64,000 bases of DNA, taken from CAYNHQ01 sp964397255 (GTDB taxonomy: Bacteria > Bdellovibrionota_G > JALEGL01 > DATDPG01). Position 1 is the first letter of the stretch. Every line of letters starts with the position of its first letter. Shown piece after piece: positions 9,089 to 16,670 of this stretch. The notes under the pieces are model-generated. The model ran no database searches. It saw only the letters and a list, made by a program, of their open reading frames with translations, and was not told the DNA's origin. The stretch is from assembly GCA_964397255.1 (NCBI GenBank), contig CAYNHQ010000007.1, positions 1 to 64,000 on the forward strand, in the 5' to 3' direction. The position numbers and the translations under genes were made by a program.

Positions 9089-10105
9089 TCAATCACTGCA
9101 TGAGACGGCGTCAACAACGCCTCCCTCTTTTAGAATCGGATCGCAGCGGCCTCGCCCGATATTCATAGAACTACATTTTCCGGATCTTTGCAGTGGATGT
9201 TTACCAGGCTCCTTTTCCAAAAGCGTTCGATCGTCTTCCGAAATGTCCGCAATGCAGTAACCTTCACAATCCCAAGAACTCATGCAGTTGACTCCTGCGT
9301 CGGATGTTTTTCGATTGCATTCCTGTGTAACCATAAGACCGAACGTTCCCCAATATCCGCCTTCCTTGACACACTCCTCGCGAGTTACCGGGGTTGTGAG
9401 ATTAAAGAGATCTCTCTTCGCGTCTGATTTCTCAGCCGTATCGCTATAGCTTACAACGATGTCCTTGTCTTTACGGGTAGCAAAAACGAGATATTCCTTC
9501 CCACGAGTAAGTGTTCTCAAATTGCAGTCGTTGTGAACCAGAATATGAACTTGCACTTTCTTGCTTGATGGAAGATTCCCCTTAAAACTTTTTCGGACCA
9601 TTAATTCGTAAGGATATCCGTTGCCGTCTTTTTTCCCGATTTCCTCTTTTTCCACGCGCGCCAAGAAAATCAGGTCGGCGTTGGCTTTCTTTTCCTCGGT
9701 CGATTTATTTGGGCATTTCCAGACGGGGGTATCTTTGATCGGACAGTCTTTCATATCTACCAAACGAAGGTAGTACCCACCTCGTCCGTTCTCGTCGTCG
9801 CACCAGTGGGTTAACTCCCCAACCTGGAGAGAATTGTCTCCAGAACAAATTCTCATCTTGTCTCTCCCGAAGATAGTGAGATGGGAAATGTTTTGCTCTA
9901 CTCCACGTATCTTATAGGAACCATCAAACTCACAGGAGTCGGCCGTTTTCGTTCCAACTTTGACTTCTCCACAATACGGCAGATCAGCGTTACGTGCGCA
10001 TTGGGCAAACGCGTTCGAAAGCAGCGAAGATTCGATTAACACACCCAGGCAGACAAAAAGTATGGTTGACTTGCTATTCAAGGTCGCGCTCAGAATAAAT
10101 CCCAT
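9089..10105 (-). CDS. Secreted cysteine-rich protein with NTR/TIMP-like domain
   Basis: A 338-residue exported protein (signal peptide cleaved after NAFA at residue 34). It has many cysteines throughout. The middle (about residues 140-215) reads ADLIFLARVEKEE, then MVRKSFKGNLPSSKKVQVHI, then CNLRTLTRGKEYLVFA. This is the strand order and the closing Cys/G-x-x-YLVFA pattern of netrin/TIMP-type (NTR, OB-fold) domains found in many bacterial secreted proteins. The C-terminal 100 residues are a separate Cys-rich region ending in SCSD. Its start overlaps the end of the upstream gene (10074-10625) by 32 bases, so the two are probably translated from one mRNA. Function unknown; the domain call is by eye. 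Confidence 0.75.
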   Translation of the reverse strand: MGFILSATLNSKSTILFVCLGVLIESSLLSNAFAQCARNADLPYCGEVKVGTKTADSCEFDGSYKIRGVEQNISHLTIFGRDKMRICSGDNSLQVGELTHWCDDENGRGGYYLRLVDMKDCPIKDTPVWKCPNKSTEEKKANADLIFLARVEKEEIGKKDGNGYPYELMVRKSFKGNLPSSKKVQVHILVHNDCNLRTLTRGKEYLVFATRKDKDIVVSYSDTAEKSDAKRDLFNLTTPVTREECVKEGGYWGTFGLMVTQECNRKTSDAGVNCMSSWDCEGYCIADISEDDRTLLEKEPGKHPLQRSGKCSSMNIGRGRCDPILKEGGVVDAVSCSD

Positions 10106-10625
10106 CTACACATTGAATTTCCGTCTCCGATACTTTATGACACTGGGCTTCAAACAGTGACGACACACCATTCCCATCAAGGTCGCCCTCCGCTCGAATG
10201 ATCGCATAAGTCTTTTCGTCCTTCTGGCGCCACCGCTCGCACTCCTGTGTTCCGGGGCAAACGATGACTTGGTATCTGTAGCGAAAACAGGGTTCACCTT
10301 TTGAAGACGATGATGGCTTGAGCTCCCGTTTGAGCGATTTCATTGTCTCACGAAAATCTTTCAATAAGTCAGCTTCTTTAACACAGGTAGCGCGCGGAAT
10401 CTCTACTGTACTCATAGGAATGGGTAAATACGTGCCATTGAAATTATGCCAGTGCGTGATTTCAATATCAGCGAAGATATAAACGTTATGTCTCGCTTCC
10501 TGGGCCAATTCTTTGCGACGTTCTCTTCTCACCGAATGCCATACAATTCCGAGAATCGCCATTCCAAGGATAGTTCCTAAAACGATCCGTTGCTTTTTAA
10601 ATCCAACCATGCTCCCCTTTTCCAT
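10074..10625 (-). CDS. Membrane-anchored, pilin-like protein with EF-hand-like loop
   Basis: A 183-residue protein (178 from the alternative ATG at 10610). A single N-terminal hydrophobic helix (residues about 15-32) is followed by a charged helix and a globular part, the architecture of type IV pilin-like proteins, but the usual GF-T-L-x-E processing site is missing. Near the C-terminus, GDLDGNGVSSLFE fits the 12-residue EF-hand calcium loop (D, D, N, G and E at positions 1, 3, 5, 6 and 12), an element also seen in deltaproteobacterial minor pilins. Four cysteines could form two disulfides. The gene overlaps the NTR-like gene by 32 bases and follows 10635-11525 by 9 bases, so the three form an operon. 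Confidence 0.65.
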   Translation of the reverse strand: MEKGSMVGFKKQRIVLGTILGMAILGIVWHSVRRERRKELAQEARHNVYIFADIEITHWHNFNGTYLPIPMSTVEIPRATCVKEADLLKDFRETMKSLKRELKPSSSSKGEPCFRYRYQVIVCPGTQECERWRQKDEKTYAIIRAEGDLDGNGVSSLFEAQCHKVSETEIQCVDGIYSERDLE

Positions 10626-10634
10626 AGACGCTCT

Positions 10635-11525
10635 TCAATCCGGCAATTTGAATATGCCTTTTGACACGTATTTCATATCCGCGTCAAATGCACGCCGGAG
10701 ATAACCTTTCGATTCAACATATATCGGCCAAGGAGGTAGATGTTCCCGCTTCAGGTAAATCATTGAATTTTGAAGATCCTGCTCCGCAGACGGCCACCTC
10801 TCGCTAAGTATTTCCTTTTTATTATTTGGACCCTCGGGAATCAGCCAGGGATAAACCAGATTAATCAGCAGGATTGGTGGTAGAGGAACACAGTCGTAAC
10901 CATAATATCCGGCCCCCCCTTGAAGCTCGCCATTCAATTCCTCTAAGTAACGCTCCTGCAATGACCACCGATCGGCATATCCGTCACAAGGACACACAGC
11001 CCGGACAATAAGTTTTGCAGGATTAGCTGACTTCGGCTGAAGTCCATCTGGCCTGGAAGTTAAACCCACACCATTTCCAAAAACTACATATCGACATTTC
11101 AATCCATTTCCTTGATCCTTTTGAATTCCATCTCGAAGGAAATTCATCGCTGGATGATTTGGTTCAAGAGGTACTTTCCCTCGGTCGAAAGATAGACCTG
11201 GAAATATATCCAACATTTGAGGAAATCGCGGAACTTGATCCGCACTACGCTCATGGGACAATTCCACAAGATGTTGTTCTCCTTCTTCAAGACTCATCAC
11301 GTACGTCCGAACGCGTTTTGAAATAGAGCGTCGTTCGAAAATAACTGGGAAGCGATCCTTTCTTAAAAGCTCAACATAGGATTTCCATAGGTCCGTTTGT
11401 CCGGAGGGTATGGAAGCCGGCCACAAATACGGTGCCCAAGATTCCGGAAAAAGAGTCGCAAGTGCAGCGAGGACAAACAGTGAGGAACCCACAATCACAA
11501 CTCCGCTCTTCATGTAACGAGGCAT
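10635..11525 (-). CDS. Membrane-anchored protein of unknown function
   Basis: A 296-residue protein with one N-terminal hydrophobic segment (about residues 8-26) that is either an uncleaved anchor or a signal peptide, followed by a soluble domain. A CPCDGY motif and two other cysteines sit in the middle of a region rich in Pro and Tyr. No family is recognised. It is the first gene of the minus-strand trio 9089-11525 and is divergent from the two small membrane genes starting at 11575, so the 49-base gap at 11526-11574 should hold both promoters. Confidence 0.7.
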   Translation of the reverse strand: MPRYMKSGVVIVGSSLFVLAALATLFPESWAPYLWPASIPSGQTDLWKSYVELLRKDRFPVIFERRSISKRVRTYVMSLEEGEQHLVELSHERSADQVPRFPQMLDIFPGLSFDRGKVPLEPNHPAMNFLRDGIQKDQGNGLKCRYVVFGNGVGLTSRPDGLQPKSANPAKLIVRAVCPCDGYADRWSLQERYLEELNGELQGGAGYYGYDCVPLPPILLINLVYPWLIPEGPNNKKEILSERWPSAEQDLQNSMIYLKREHLPPWPIYVESKGYLRRAFDADMKYVSKGIFKLPD

Positions 11526-11574
11526 CGAACTGTTAGTGTATCAGACCCAAGAGTCATGATAACATTGATGGGTA

Positions 11575-11844
11575 ATGTGGGGCGCGCCGCTCATTCTGAG
11601 CCTTATTATTTACGTGACTCTTCTTGCTGTTTTTTCGGCGGGCGCATTTTTATTTAAGAAAACGTATAAGCCTGTTGCGTGGATCATTTTGATGATGTCA
11701 GTCGGCTATTGGGCATTATTCATATGCCTTGAACTGGCCCCGTCTACTCAGAAGGCCGGCATTCGGGTTGATTTATTTTTATTGGTGCCCTTGAGCGTAA
11801 TCGCCGGAATCGGCTGGGCAATTTATAAGGTCGGAATTCGATAA
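11575..11844 (+). CDS. Small three-helix membrane protein
   Basis: An 89-residue protein that is almost entirely hydrophobic, with three predicted membrane helices (about 5-24, 31-50 and 63-85) separated by short polar loops. It has no recognised motif. The next small membrane gene follows after 6 bases on the same strand, so the pair is co-transcribed and the products may interact. Function unknown. Confidence 0.65.
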   Translation: MWGAPLILSLIIYVTLLAVFSAGAFLFKKTYKPVAWIILMMSVGYWALFICLELAPSTQKAGIRVDLFLLVPLSVIAGIGWAIYKVGIR

Positions 11845-11850
11845 GTAGCC

Positions 11851-12141
11851 GTGATTTTCTTCATATTTGTCATAGGTGGAATTGTTGCGACCCTTGGATT
11901 GGTCGCTATGATTCTGTTTCTCTTTCACCTGCTGCTCAGGAACACGTCCATTTACTCCGGCCCCTGGCCGGTCTTGATTACTCTTCTACTATTTCTGTTC
12001 GTATTTTTTGCCGTCTTACATCGGGAGTCCATCGATGCTGAACGTGTCGACAGCGTCGTTGTTTTTCCGGCATTTGGTCTGACTATGGTTGGAAGCACAC
12101 TCCTCTGGCGCAAGATTCGAAGAGGGAAGAACCATGAGTAA
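11851..12141 (+). CDS. Small three-helix membrane protein
   Basis: A 96-residue protein starting with GTG, with three predicted membrane helices (about 1-25, 36-55 and 68-88) and a basic C-terminal tail. It is the second gene of a two-gene unit with 11575-11844. The absence of a clear ribosome binding site suggests translational coupling to the first gene. No function can be assigned. Confidence 0.6.
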   Translation: MIFFIFVIGGIVATLGLVAMILFLFHLLLRNTSIYSGPWPVLITLLLFLFVFFAVLHRESIDAERVDSVVVFPAFGLTMVGSTLLWRKIRRGKNHE

Positions 12142-12164
12142 GTGCCTAGCGAACCAAATGACGT

Positions 12165-12650
12165 TTAATTGGCCTTACTCGTTTCCACAGTCTCGACGGC
12201 CCAACCGTCATCAAATTGTCCTTGAAGAACAGGTACGAATTCTCCGTGGTGTTTGCCGACAGATTTCAAATAGAATCGATAACGTTTTCCCGTTTCCAAA
12301 TGTATTTCAATAGGGCCGTTACGGGTGAGTACCCCCGGTTCGACGTTCAAATAGTGGAATACAAGATCGGGTGGAGCTGATCCCTTTTCCAGTACATCGA
12401 CATGAATAGTCGCGCGAATTTCGTTGGCGGGCAAAGGATCTGCTCCGGGAAGTTTCTTTGAGCCTTTACCATCCGTATGCTCAATACGAGTGACGGTTCC
12501 TTGAAGAACAATACTTGATAACCTTCTCAATTCCTCGACGGAGGGTTTTTGCGATAAGCGGGCTTCTAAATTAGTTGAGTAAAAAGAAAGGGTCACCATA
12601 GATGTAAAAAGAATATATTTGGGAAAATCGTTCTGATTCAATCCCAACAT
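12165..12650 (-). CDS. Secreted protein of unknown function, possibly NTR-like
   Basis: About 161 residues from the ATG at 12650, chosen because GAGGAG lies 6 bases upstream; the frame itself is open further to 12707. It has an N-terminal hydrophobic signal. The body reads SSIVLQGTVTRIEHTD, then IRATIHVDVLEKG, then ETGKRYRFYLK. This order (exposed strand, 'vdvlekG' strand, 'tGkrYrfyl') resembles the single-domain NTR/OB-type proteins and the middle of the neighbour at 9089-10105. It converges on the small membrane gene ending at 12141. Function unknown. Confidence 0.65.
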   Translation of the reverse strand: MLGLNQNDFPKYILFTSMVTLSFYSTNLEARLSQKPSVEELRRLSSIVLQGTVTRIEHTDGKGSKKLPGADPLPANEIRATIHVDVLEKGSAPPDLVFHYLNVEPGVLTRNGPIEIHLETGKRYRFYLKSVGKHHGEFVPVLQGQFDDGWAVETVETSKAN

Positions 12651-12969
12651 GTAGACTCCTCGATTACCCCGTTTTTCACGAGGTTTCCACAGTAATGTCG
12701 GTAACACGTGATATGACCGCCGAAAATAGCAAGTGAAATGTCCGCTTTAGGCGGGAGGCGATAATGGAGCATGGAGACCCATTATTCGATTCCCGCAACG
12801 GAGCGGGCATCGATTTCGCTATTTGGCTCGGATTTATTATGGCGGGGCTTGAAGTGCCCGCCTTTGTCGCAATTTCTGGTGAGGCTTGGAACCATAACTT
12901 GCCTATGAAAACCCGCTACAGGCTGACTTGAGGTGAATAACGCGGCGTGCTATTAGCGGCGCATTCGTT
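12651..12969. other. Intergenic region with two palindromes
   Basis: No gene is seen. Two inverted repeats are present: ATAATGG with CCATTAT around 12770-12786, and GCGGGCA (12803-12809) with TGCCCGC (12855-12861). The second has the same GCGGGC/GCCCGC core as the inverted repeat at 45883-45958, so both may belong to one intergenic repeat family. Promoters for the divergent flanking genes should also lie here. Confidence 0.35.
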
Positions 12970-14346
12970 ATGCATCGGTTCTCTATAATTCGTTTAATTC
13001 TGCCCTTTGTGCTTGTTGCACACATCTCCAATGTCAATGGGGAGTCAATCGACATAAACAATGTTCATTTTCCCAAGAGCACCAAAGTTCTCGGTACTTG
13101 CCATTGCGAGTTGCCACAATGGACAGAAAGCTACGGCTTATTTCAAATCCCTCCCAAGTTTAAGTTTTGGCCAAACGTGGATTACTGCGAGGAGGCATGG
13201 CCCGTCGAGTGCCAGAACCACTGTATTTCGACCATGCTTGCCAATGAAGGCGTGCGAAATTTTCTCGCAGGGCAATTTCTTACATTTGGATCGCGCACCG
13301 AAGACCTGACAAATTTCGCAATTCGAATGGCTCCTTTCTTAACAAAAGGGGTTAAGTCGACACGCGTGTCGCCAAGTGTGCCACTCAATGAAGGGCCAAG
13401 CGAACCCTTCGATTGGCTATTTGGTAGCGAGAAATCAAATCGCCCCAATGGCACTCCTCCCGAATTGGTCACAATGAACTGGAAATGCATTTCTAAAGAT
13501 CCCCGCGATAACGAGGATGAATTCCAGGGCGAAGATCGTCTCGATGTTCGAGATTTAGATTCCGCCTATTTCTTTGAAGCAATGGGTTTAGAGCACAATG
13601 AACGAGAGAAGGATCAGATAAAGCACCAAATGCATGGCTTTATCGGAGAAACCCGTAATCCATTACTTGGCGTAATTGTGGCGGCACCGTTGGCCTATCT
13701 AGCGACCCGTTTCAATAGCCTTGTCCAAAACATTCGTACTATCGAGGCCACCGCACGAAGTACCGAGGTTCTTCAATTCCCCACAAAAGCTGCGGCTATT
13801 TCTGAAACTGCGACACAGGGAAAAATGGCGGCCTCGATGGCTACGGCGCTAGATCCCGATCCGGATCCGATTTTCCGACGCTGGAGATCGCCCCTCGCTG
13901 TTTCCTGTAATAAGATTGCACAGTACATCCCATCTGGAACACGCTGCGACGCGAACACACTTAGAATGGAAATGGAAGGCGATTATGAACGCGCTTGGGC
14001 GTTTGTTGGTAATGCTGACATTTTAACAACCCTTGATCGATACGTAGACTTCGTGAGTGAAAATCAAAATCATCCCACTCTTCAAAGAATTGTGGCTCAA
14101 ATCAATTTGGGAGATGCACTCGCCCAATGGGTGAAGTCGGAAAACTTGGGTAGCTTTTGGTCGACCACTTTTGGGCGCGGGAAACGAGCGAAACGGGCGA
14201 TGGATGCGGCAAAATGTCTAGTCAGTTCTGATTACGCCACATGCCCAATTGAGCTATGGACTGCGACGGATTTGAATCCATACAATCCCAACAGCGCAAT
14301 TCGTGTACCCATTACATTTGACGGCTTCCGTGAAGAGATGCTCTAA
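12970..14346 (+). CDS. Large secreted protein of unknown function
   Basis: A 458-residue protein with an N-terminal signal peptide (residues 1-24, cleavage near NVNG). The mature N-terminus is rich in cysteine (CHCELP, YCEEAW, ECQNHC), pointing to a disulfide-bonded periplasmic or extracellular domain. The rest is mixed and soluble, with a weakly hydrophobic stretch at about residues 232-248 (LLGVIVAAPLAYLATRF). No known motif. It belongs to the run of orphan exported proteins between 7788 and 14346 and is the last intact gene before the group II intron. Confidence 0.75.
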   Translation: MHRFSIIRLILPFVLVAHISNVNGESIDINNVHFPKSTKVLGTCHCELPQWTESYGLFQIPPKFKFWPNVDYCEEAWPVECQNHCISTMLANEGVRNFLAGQFLTFGSRTEDLTNFAIRMAPFLTKGVKSTRVSPSVPLNEGPSEPFDWLFGSEKSNRPNGTPPELVTMNWKCISKDPRDNEDEFQGEDRLDVRDLDSAYFFEAMGLEHNEREKDQIKHQMHGFIGETRNPLLGVIVAAPLAYLATRFNSLVQNIRTIEATARSTEVLQFPTKAAAISETATQGKMAASMATALDPDPDPIFRRWRSPLAVSCNKIAQYIPSGTRCDANTLRMEMEGDYERAWAFVGNADILTTLDRYVDFVSENQNHPTLQRIVAQINLGDALAQWVKSENLGSFWSTTFGRGKRAKRAMDAAKCLVSSDYATCPIELWTATDLNPYNPNSAIRVPITFDGFREEML

Positions 14347-14379
14347 GAACACCAACTAGGCTTGGAGGTCTTGTCCTTC

Positions 14380-14538
14380 CTATCGCCAGGGAACGATAAC
14401 CGCTCTAGTCGTGGCCCAATTAAGAAGTACCGGTAGAACGCCGATGTGTTTCGGTTTTAATTCCGCCGCCATGCCTTTGAATAATTCATTTACATTTCCA
14501 GGCCACGCATCTTGTTCATCTCTTGATGGAGCCATCAT
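14380..14538 (-). pseudogene. Gene fragment downstream of the group II intron
   Basis: Directly beyond the intron 3' end the minus strand carries about 52 codons that look like a genuine protein C-terminus (AAELKPKHIGVLPVLLNW, then AVIVPWR and stop). On the other side of the intron lies only tRNA-Ser, so no 5' part of such a gene exists. It is best read as the remnant of a gene cut off by a rearrangement or by the integration of an element at tRNA-Ser. A short intact gene starting at the ATG pair near 14538 cannot be excluded. The family is not recognised. Confidence 0.35.
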
Positions 14539-14558
14539 AAAAACGACATCAATACAGA

Positions 14559-16528
14559 GTAGCCGGGGGCTGGACGGAAATCCGGCGCCCCAGCCCTCAC
14601 CGAACGTAGCGTACGGATTTCCCGTACTACGCTCTTCCAGCATCGGCGCTCCGAAGGGATGCGCGCTGTCGCAATGGATGTGGAATCACACGCGGAGGTT
14701 TGATTTCCGCCCAGATCATTTGGGCACGTGGTAAGAGTTGGTTCCAAGGAACGGGATGTCGTTGATTTCGGAATTTCTTCCGAAGATAAAACAACACCGC
14801 TCGCCGCACGGTATGGATTTCTCGGTACAAGACGCGGTTGGCATTGCCGTAGCGAAAGTATCCACTCCAGCCCTGCCACGTTTCCTCCAATCGTTCCTTG
14901 GCCGCTTGAAGGCTTAAGGTGGAATAGAGGCGTTCTTTGAGCCTTCTCCGAAACGCCTTGCGTGATTTCTCGGAAGGTTGCCGGGCGATCCAACATCGCT
15001 TCGGATTGTCCTTGAAGGCACGAAGGTGGAAGCGAAAGCCTACGAAATCCAGATGCGAGTCACGCGATCGACGACCACTACTCATGTCGATCTCTCTCGT
15101 TTTGGATTCCTTTAAGGTTAACCCCGCTTCCTTCATCCATACGTTGACCGCACGACGAACCGATCGGAGCCTTCCCGGATGGTCGCTCACGAGAATAAAA
15201 TCATCGCAGTAGCGATACAGTCGGGTATGCCCTTCTGGGTTTGCCGCTTTCATGAAACGCTCGTCCAACGCGTAGTGCAGGTAGATGTTCGCCAACAGAG
15301 GAGAAAGAGGTCCGCCTTGTGGCGTTCCTTCCTTCGTCGGTTGCCACGGTTTCCGTTGTTCCAGAAATCCGCTTTCGAGAAAGCCGCCGATCAAATCGAG
15401 AATCCGGGGATCCACAATTTGTTCTTTCAGCATTCCTTTCAACCGTCGGTGCCCGACACGGTCGAAGAAAGACTCGATGTCTGCTTCCAACACGTATCGT
15501 CTCCGAAACATTCCCTCTGCAGCTTCTGCCGCGCACTCCATGGCGCTGCGTCCAGGTCGGAACCCATACGAGCAGGATAAGAAAATCTGCTCATAGATGG
15601 GTTCGAGAAGCAGCACCAAGGCGCGTTGTACCACTCTGTCCCGAATCGTCGGGATTCCTAAAGGTCGCATTCGTCCATCCTTCTTGGGGATGTAGACTCG
15701 CCGAACAGGTTTGGCTTGGTACGTCCTGTCCTTGAGATGCTCTGCCAGTTTCGTGACGTATTCCCATTCCCTCTTGCGGATGCTCTCGCAGGTTTCCCCG
15801 TCGACGCCAGAGGCTCCACGGTTGACCATCACGAATTTGAGCGCATCGAGCAATACGTATGGATCCATCATATGTCGGTAGAGATCCCAATGCTTGCGTC
15901 CTTGTTGACTCCACTGCGCCAGCCGGTGTCGGATTCGGATCGTTTGCGGGGAAAGGGACTTGTGCTTCTTCCCCCCAAGTTTCTCATTCGAAGCTTTCAT
16001 CACTTCCGTTTCCTCCTCCGGTTTTCTCTGGACCTGTCCACCCCTTCGCCTTGTACGTGGCTCTCCCACGCTCCGACTACTATGGGCGACTCTGACTTCT
16101 CCCGGAACTCCTGAGGCCTTATTGCGTTTCGACTTTTGGATGCCGGTTGACGTACCTAAAACAAACCGGCGGCTCTGGGAGATCTCCGCAGTTAACTCCA
16201 CATGCCCTATCTTACCCGCCCACCGTCGGCACAAGAGGGGGGATCTGTTGTCCCTCTGATCCTTGTTTCAACAGCTCTTTCGCCTTCCACTCCACCAAGA
16301 GCTTAGGCCACTCCCTCGCTTCCCATTAACTCATGCTTAAGACGGTTCCTGTTCGTTGGGCTGACAAGACTGGCTCGCCCCTCGGTTCCTCGGGCGGCTT
16401 CTTCTCCAGCTATTTCACACGCAGAGTCACCTCTCACGTGCGGCTGGTGGCTTTGTCAGTGGGGATCTTCCTTCTGACTTCACTTTTCTTTCATGTGTTC
16501 TGGGTCGTGTGTGTCTTTCTGCGCATAA
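14559..16528 (-). mobile_element. Group II intron, copy 1, directly after tRNA-Ser
   Basis: A complete group II intron on the minus strand. The 5' ribozyme part (16528-16001, about 530 bases, domains I-III) precedes the intron protein (16000-14627). Domain V lies at about 14634-14601: a GAGC start carrying the AGC triad, a long stem with GAAA tetraloop, and return strand ending GTTC. Domain VI follows as a GGGCTGG/CCAGCCC hairpin. The minus strand ends in GGCTAC, fitting the AY rule. The block 14554-16528 appears identical to 48545-50519. Identity begins exactly at the encoded CCA of the two different tRNA genes, which fixes the 5' boundary at or within a few bases of the CCA. The 5' end is not a canonical GUGYG (TTATGCGC is read instead). 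The last five shared bases (TCTGT on the minus strand) may be target sequence. Confidence 0.85.
14627..16000 (-). CDS. ltrA: Group II intron reverse transcriptase/maturase, copy 1
   Basis: A 457-residue intron-encoded protein. The ATG at 16000 is chosen because AGGAGG lies about 10 bases upstream; the frame stays open to 16234, but that part overlaps the ribozyme. Reverse-transcriptase blocks in order are GASGVDGET (63-70), YIPKKDGRMRPLGIPT (103-118), YGFRPGRSA (145-153), ADIESFFD (173-180), GTPQGGPLSP (225-234), and YCDDF (264-268) with the two catalytic aspartates. A maturase (X/GIIM) region follows at roughly 300-400. No HNH endonuclease domain follows, so this is an En-minus protein as in class C introns. 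The TAG stop lies inside the domain V sequence. The product splices and mobilises the intron. Confidence 0.92.
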   Translation of the reverse strand: MKASNEKLGGKKHKSLSPQTIRIRHRLAQWSQQGRKHWDLYRHMMDPYVLLDALKFVMVNRGASGVDGETCESIRKREWEYVTKLAEHLKDRTYQAKPVRRVYIPKKDGRMRPLGIPTIRDRVVQRALVLLLEPIYEQIFLSCSYGFRPGRSAMECAAEAAEGMFRRRYVLEADIESFFDRVGHRRLKGMLKEQIVDPRILDLIGGFLESGFLEQRKPWQPTKEGTPQGGPLSPLLANIYLHYALDERFMKAANPEGHTRLYRYCDDFILVSDHPGRLRSVRRAVNVWMKEAGLTLKESKTREIDMSSGRRSRDSHLDFVGFRFHLRAFKDNPKRCWIARQPSEKSRKAFRRRLKERLYSTLSLQAAKERLEETWQGWSGYFRYGNANRVLYREIHTVRRAVLFYLRKKFRNQRHPVPWNQLLPRAQMIWAEIKPPRVIPHPLRQRASLRSADAGRA

Positions 16529-16618
16529 TGGCGGAAGAGGAGGGATTCGAACCCCCGGTACCCTTTCGGGTACGCCGGTTTTCAAGACCGGTGCCATCAA
16601 CCACTCGGCCACTCTTCC
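16529..16618 (-). tRNA. tRNA-Ser (anticodon TGA)
   Basis: A 90-base class II tRNA on the minus strand. It has the acceptor GGAAGAG, an anticodon stem CCGGT/ACCGG with loop CTTGAAA giving anticodon TGA (16584-16582), a long variable arm (CGTACCC-GAAA-GGGTACC), T-loop GGTTCGAATCC, discriminator G and an encoded CCA. The group II intron begins directly after the CCA. serS lies upstream on the same strand, separated by the 7.3-kb giant gene. Confidence 0.97.
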
Positions 16619-16631
16619 GTCAGGCCTCGCT

Positions 16632-16646
16632 CACTCGGCCACTCTT
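16632..16646 (-). repeat. Partial duplication of the tRNA-Ser 5' end
   Basis: The 15 bases CACTCGGCCACTCTT occur at 16602-16616, inside the tRNA-Ser acceptor/D-arm, and again at 16632-16646, just upstream of the tRNA 5' end. This is a 30-base tandem offset. The copy has no downstream tRNA body and is a scar. Confidence 0.7.
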
Positions 16647-16670
16647 TCATTGCCCTACACTTATATCAGA

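Noticed and set aside
14937..16329. Several 60-140 codon plus-strand frames across the group II intron
   Set aside because: They oppose the reverse transcriptase or the ribozyme, recur identically in the second copy, and have no ribosome binding sites or protein character.
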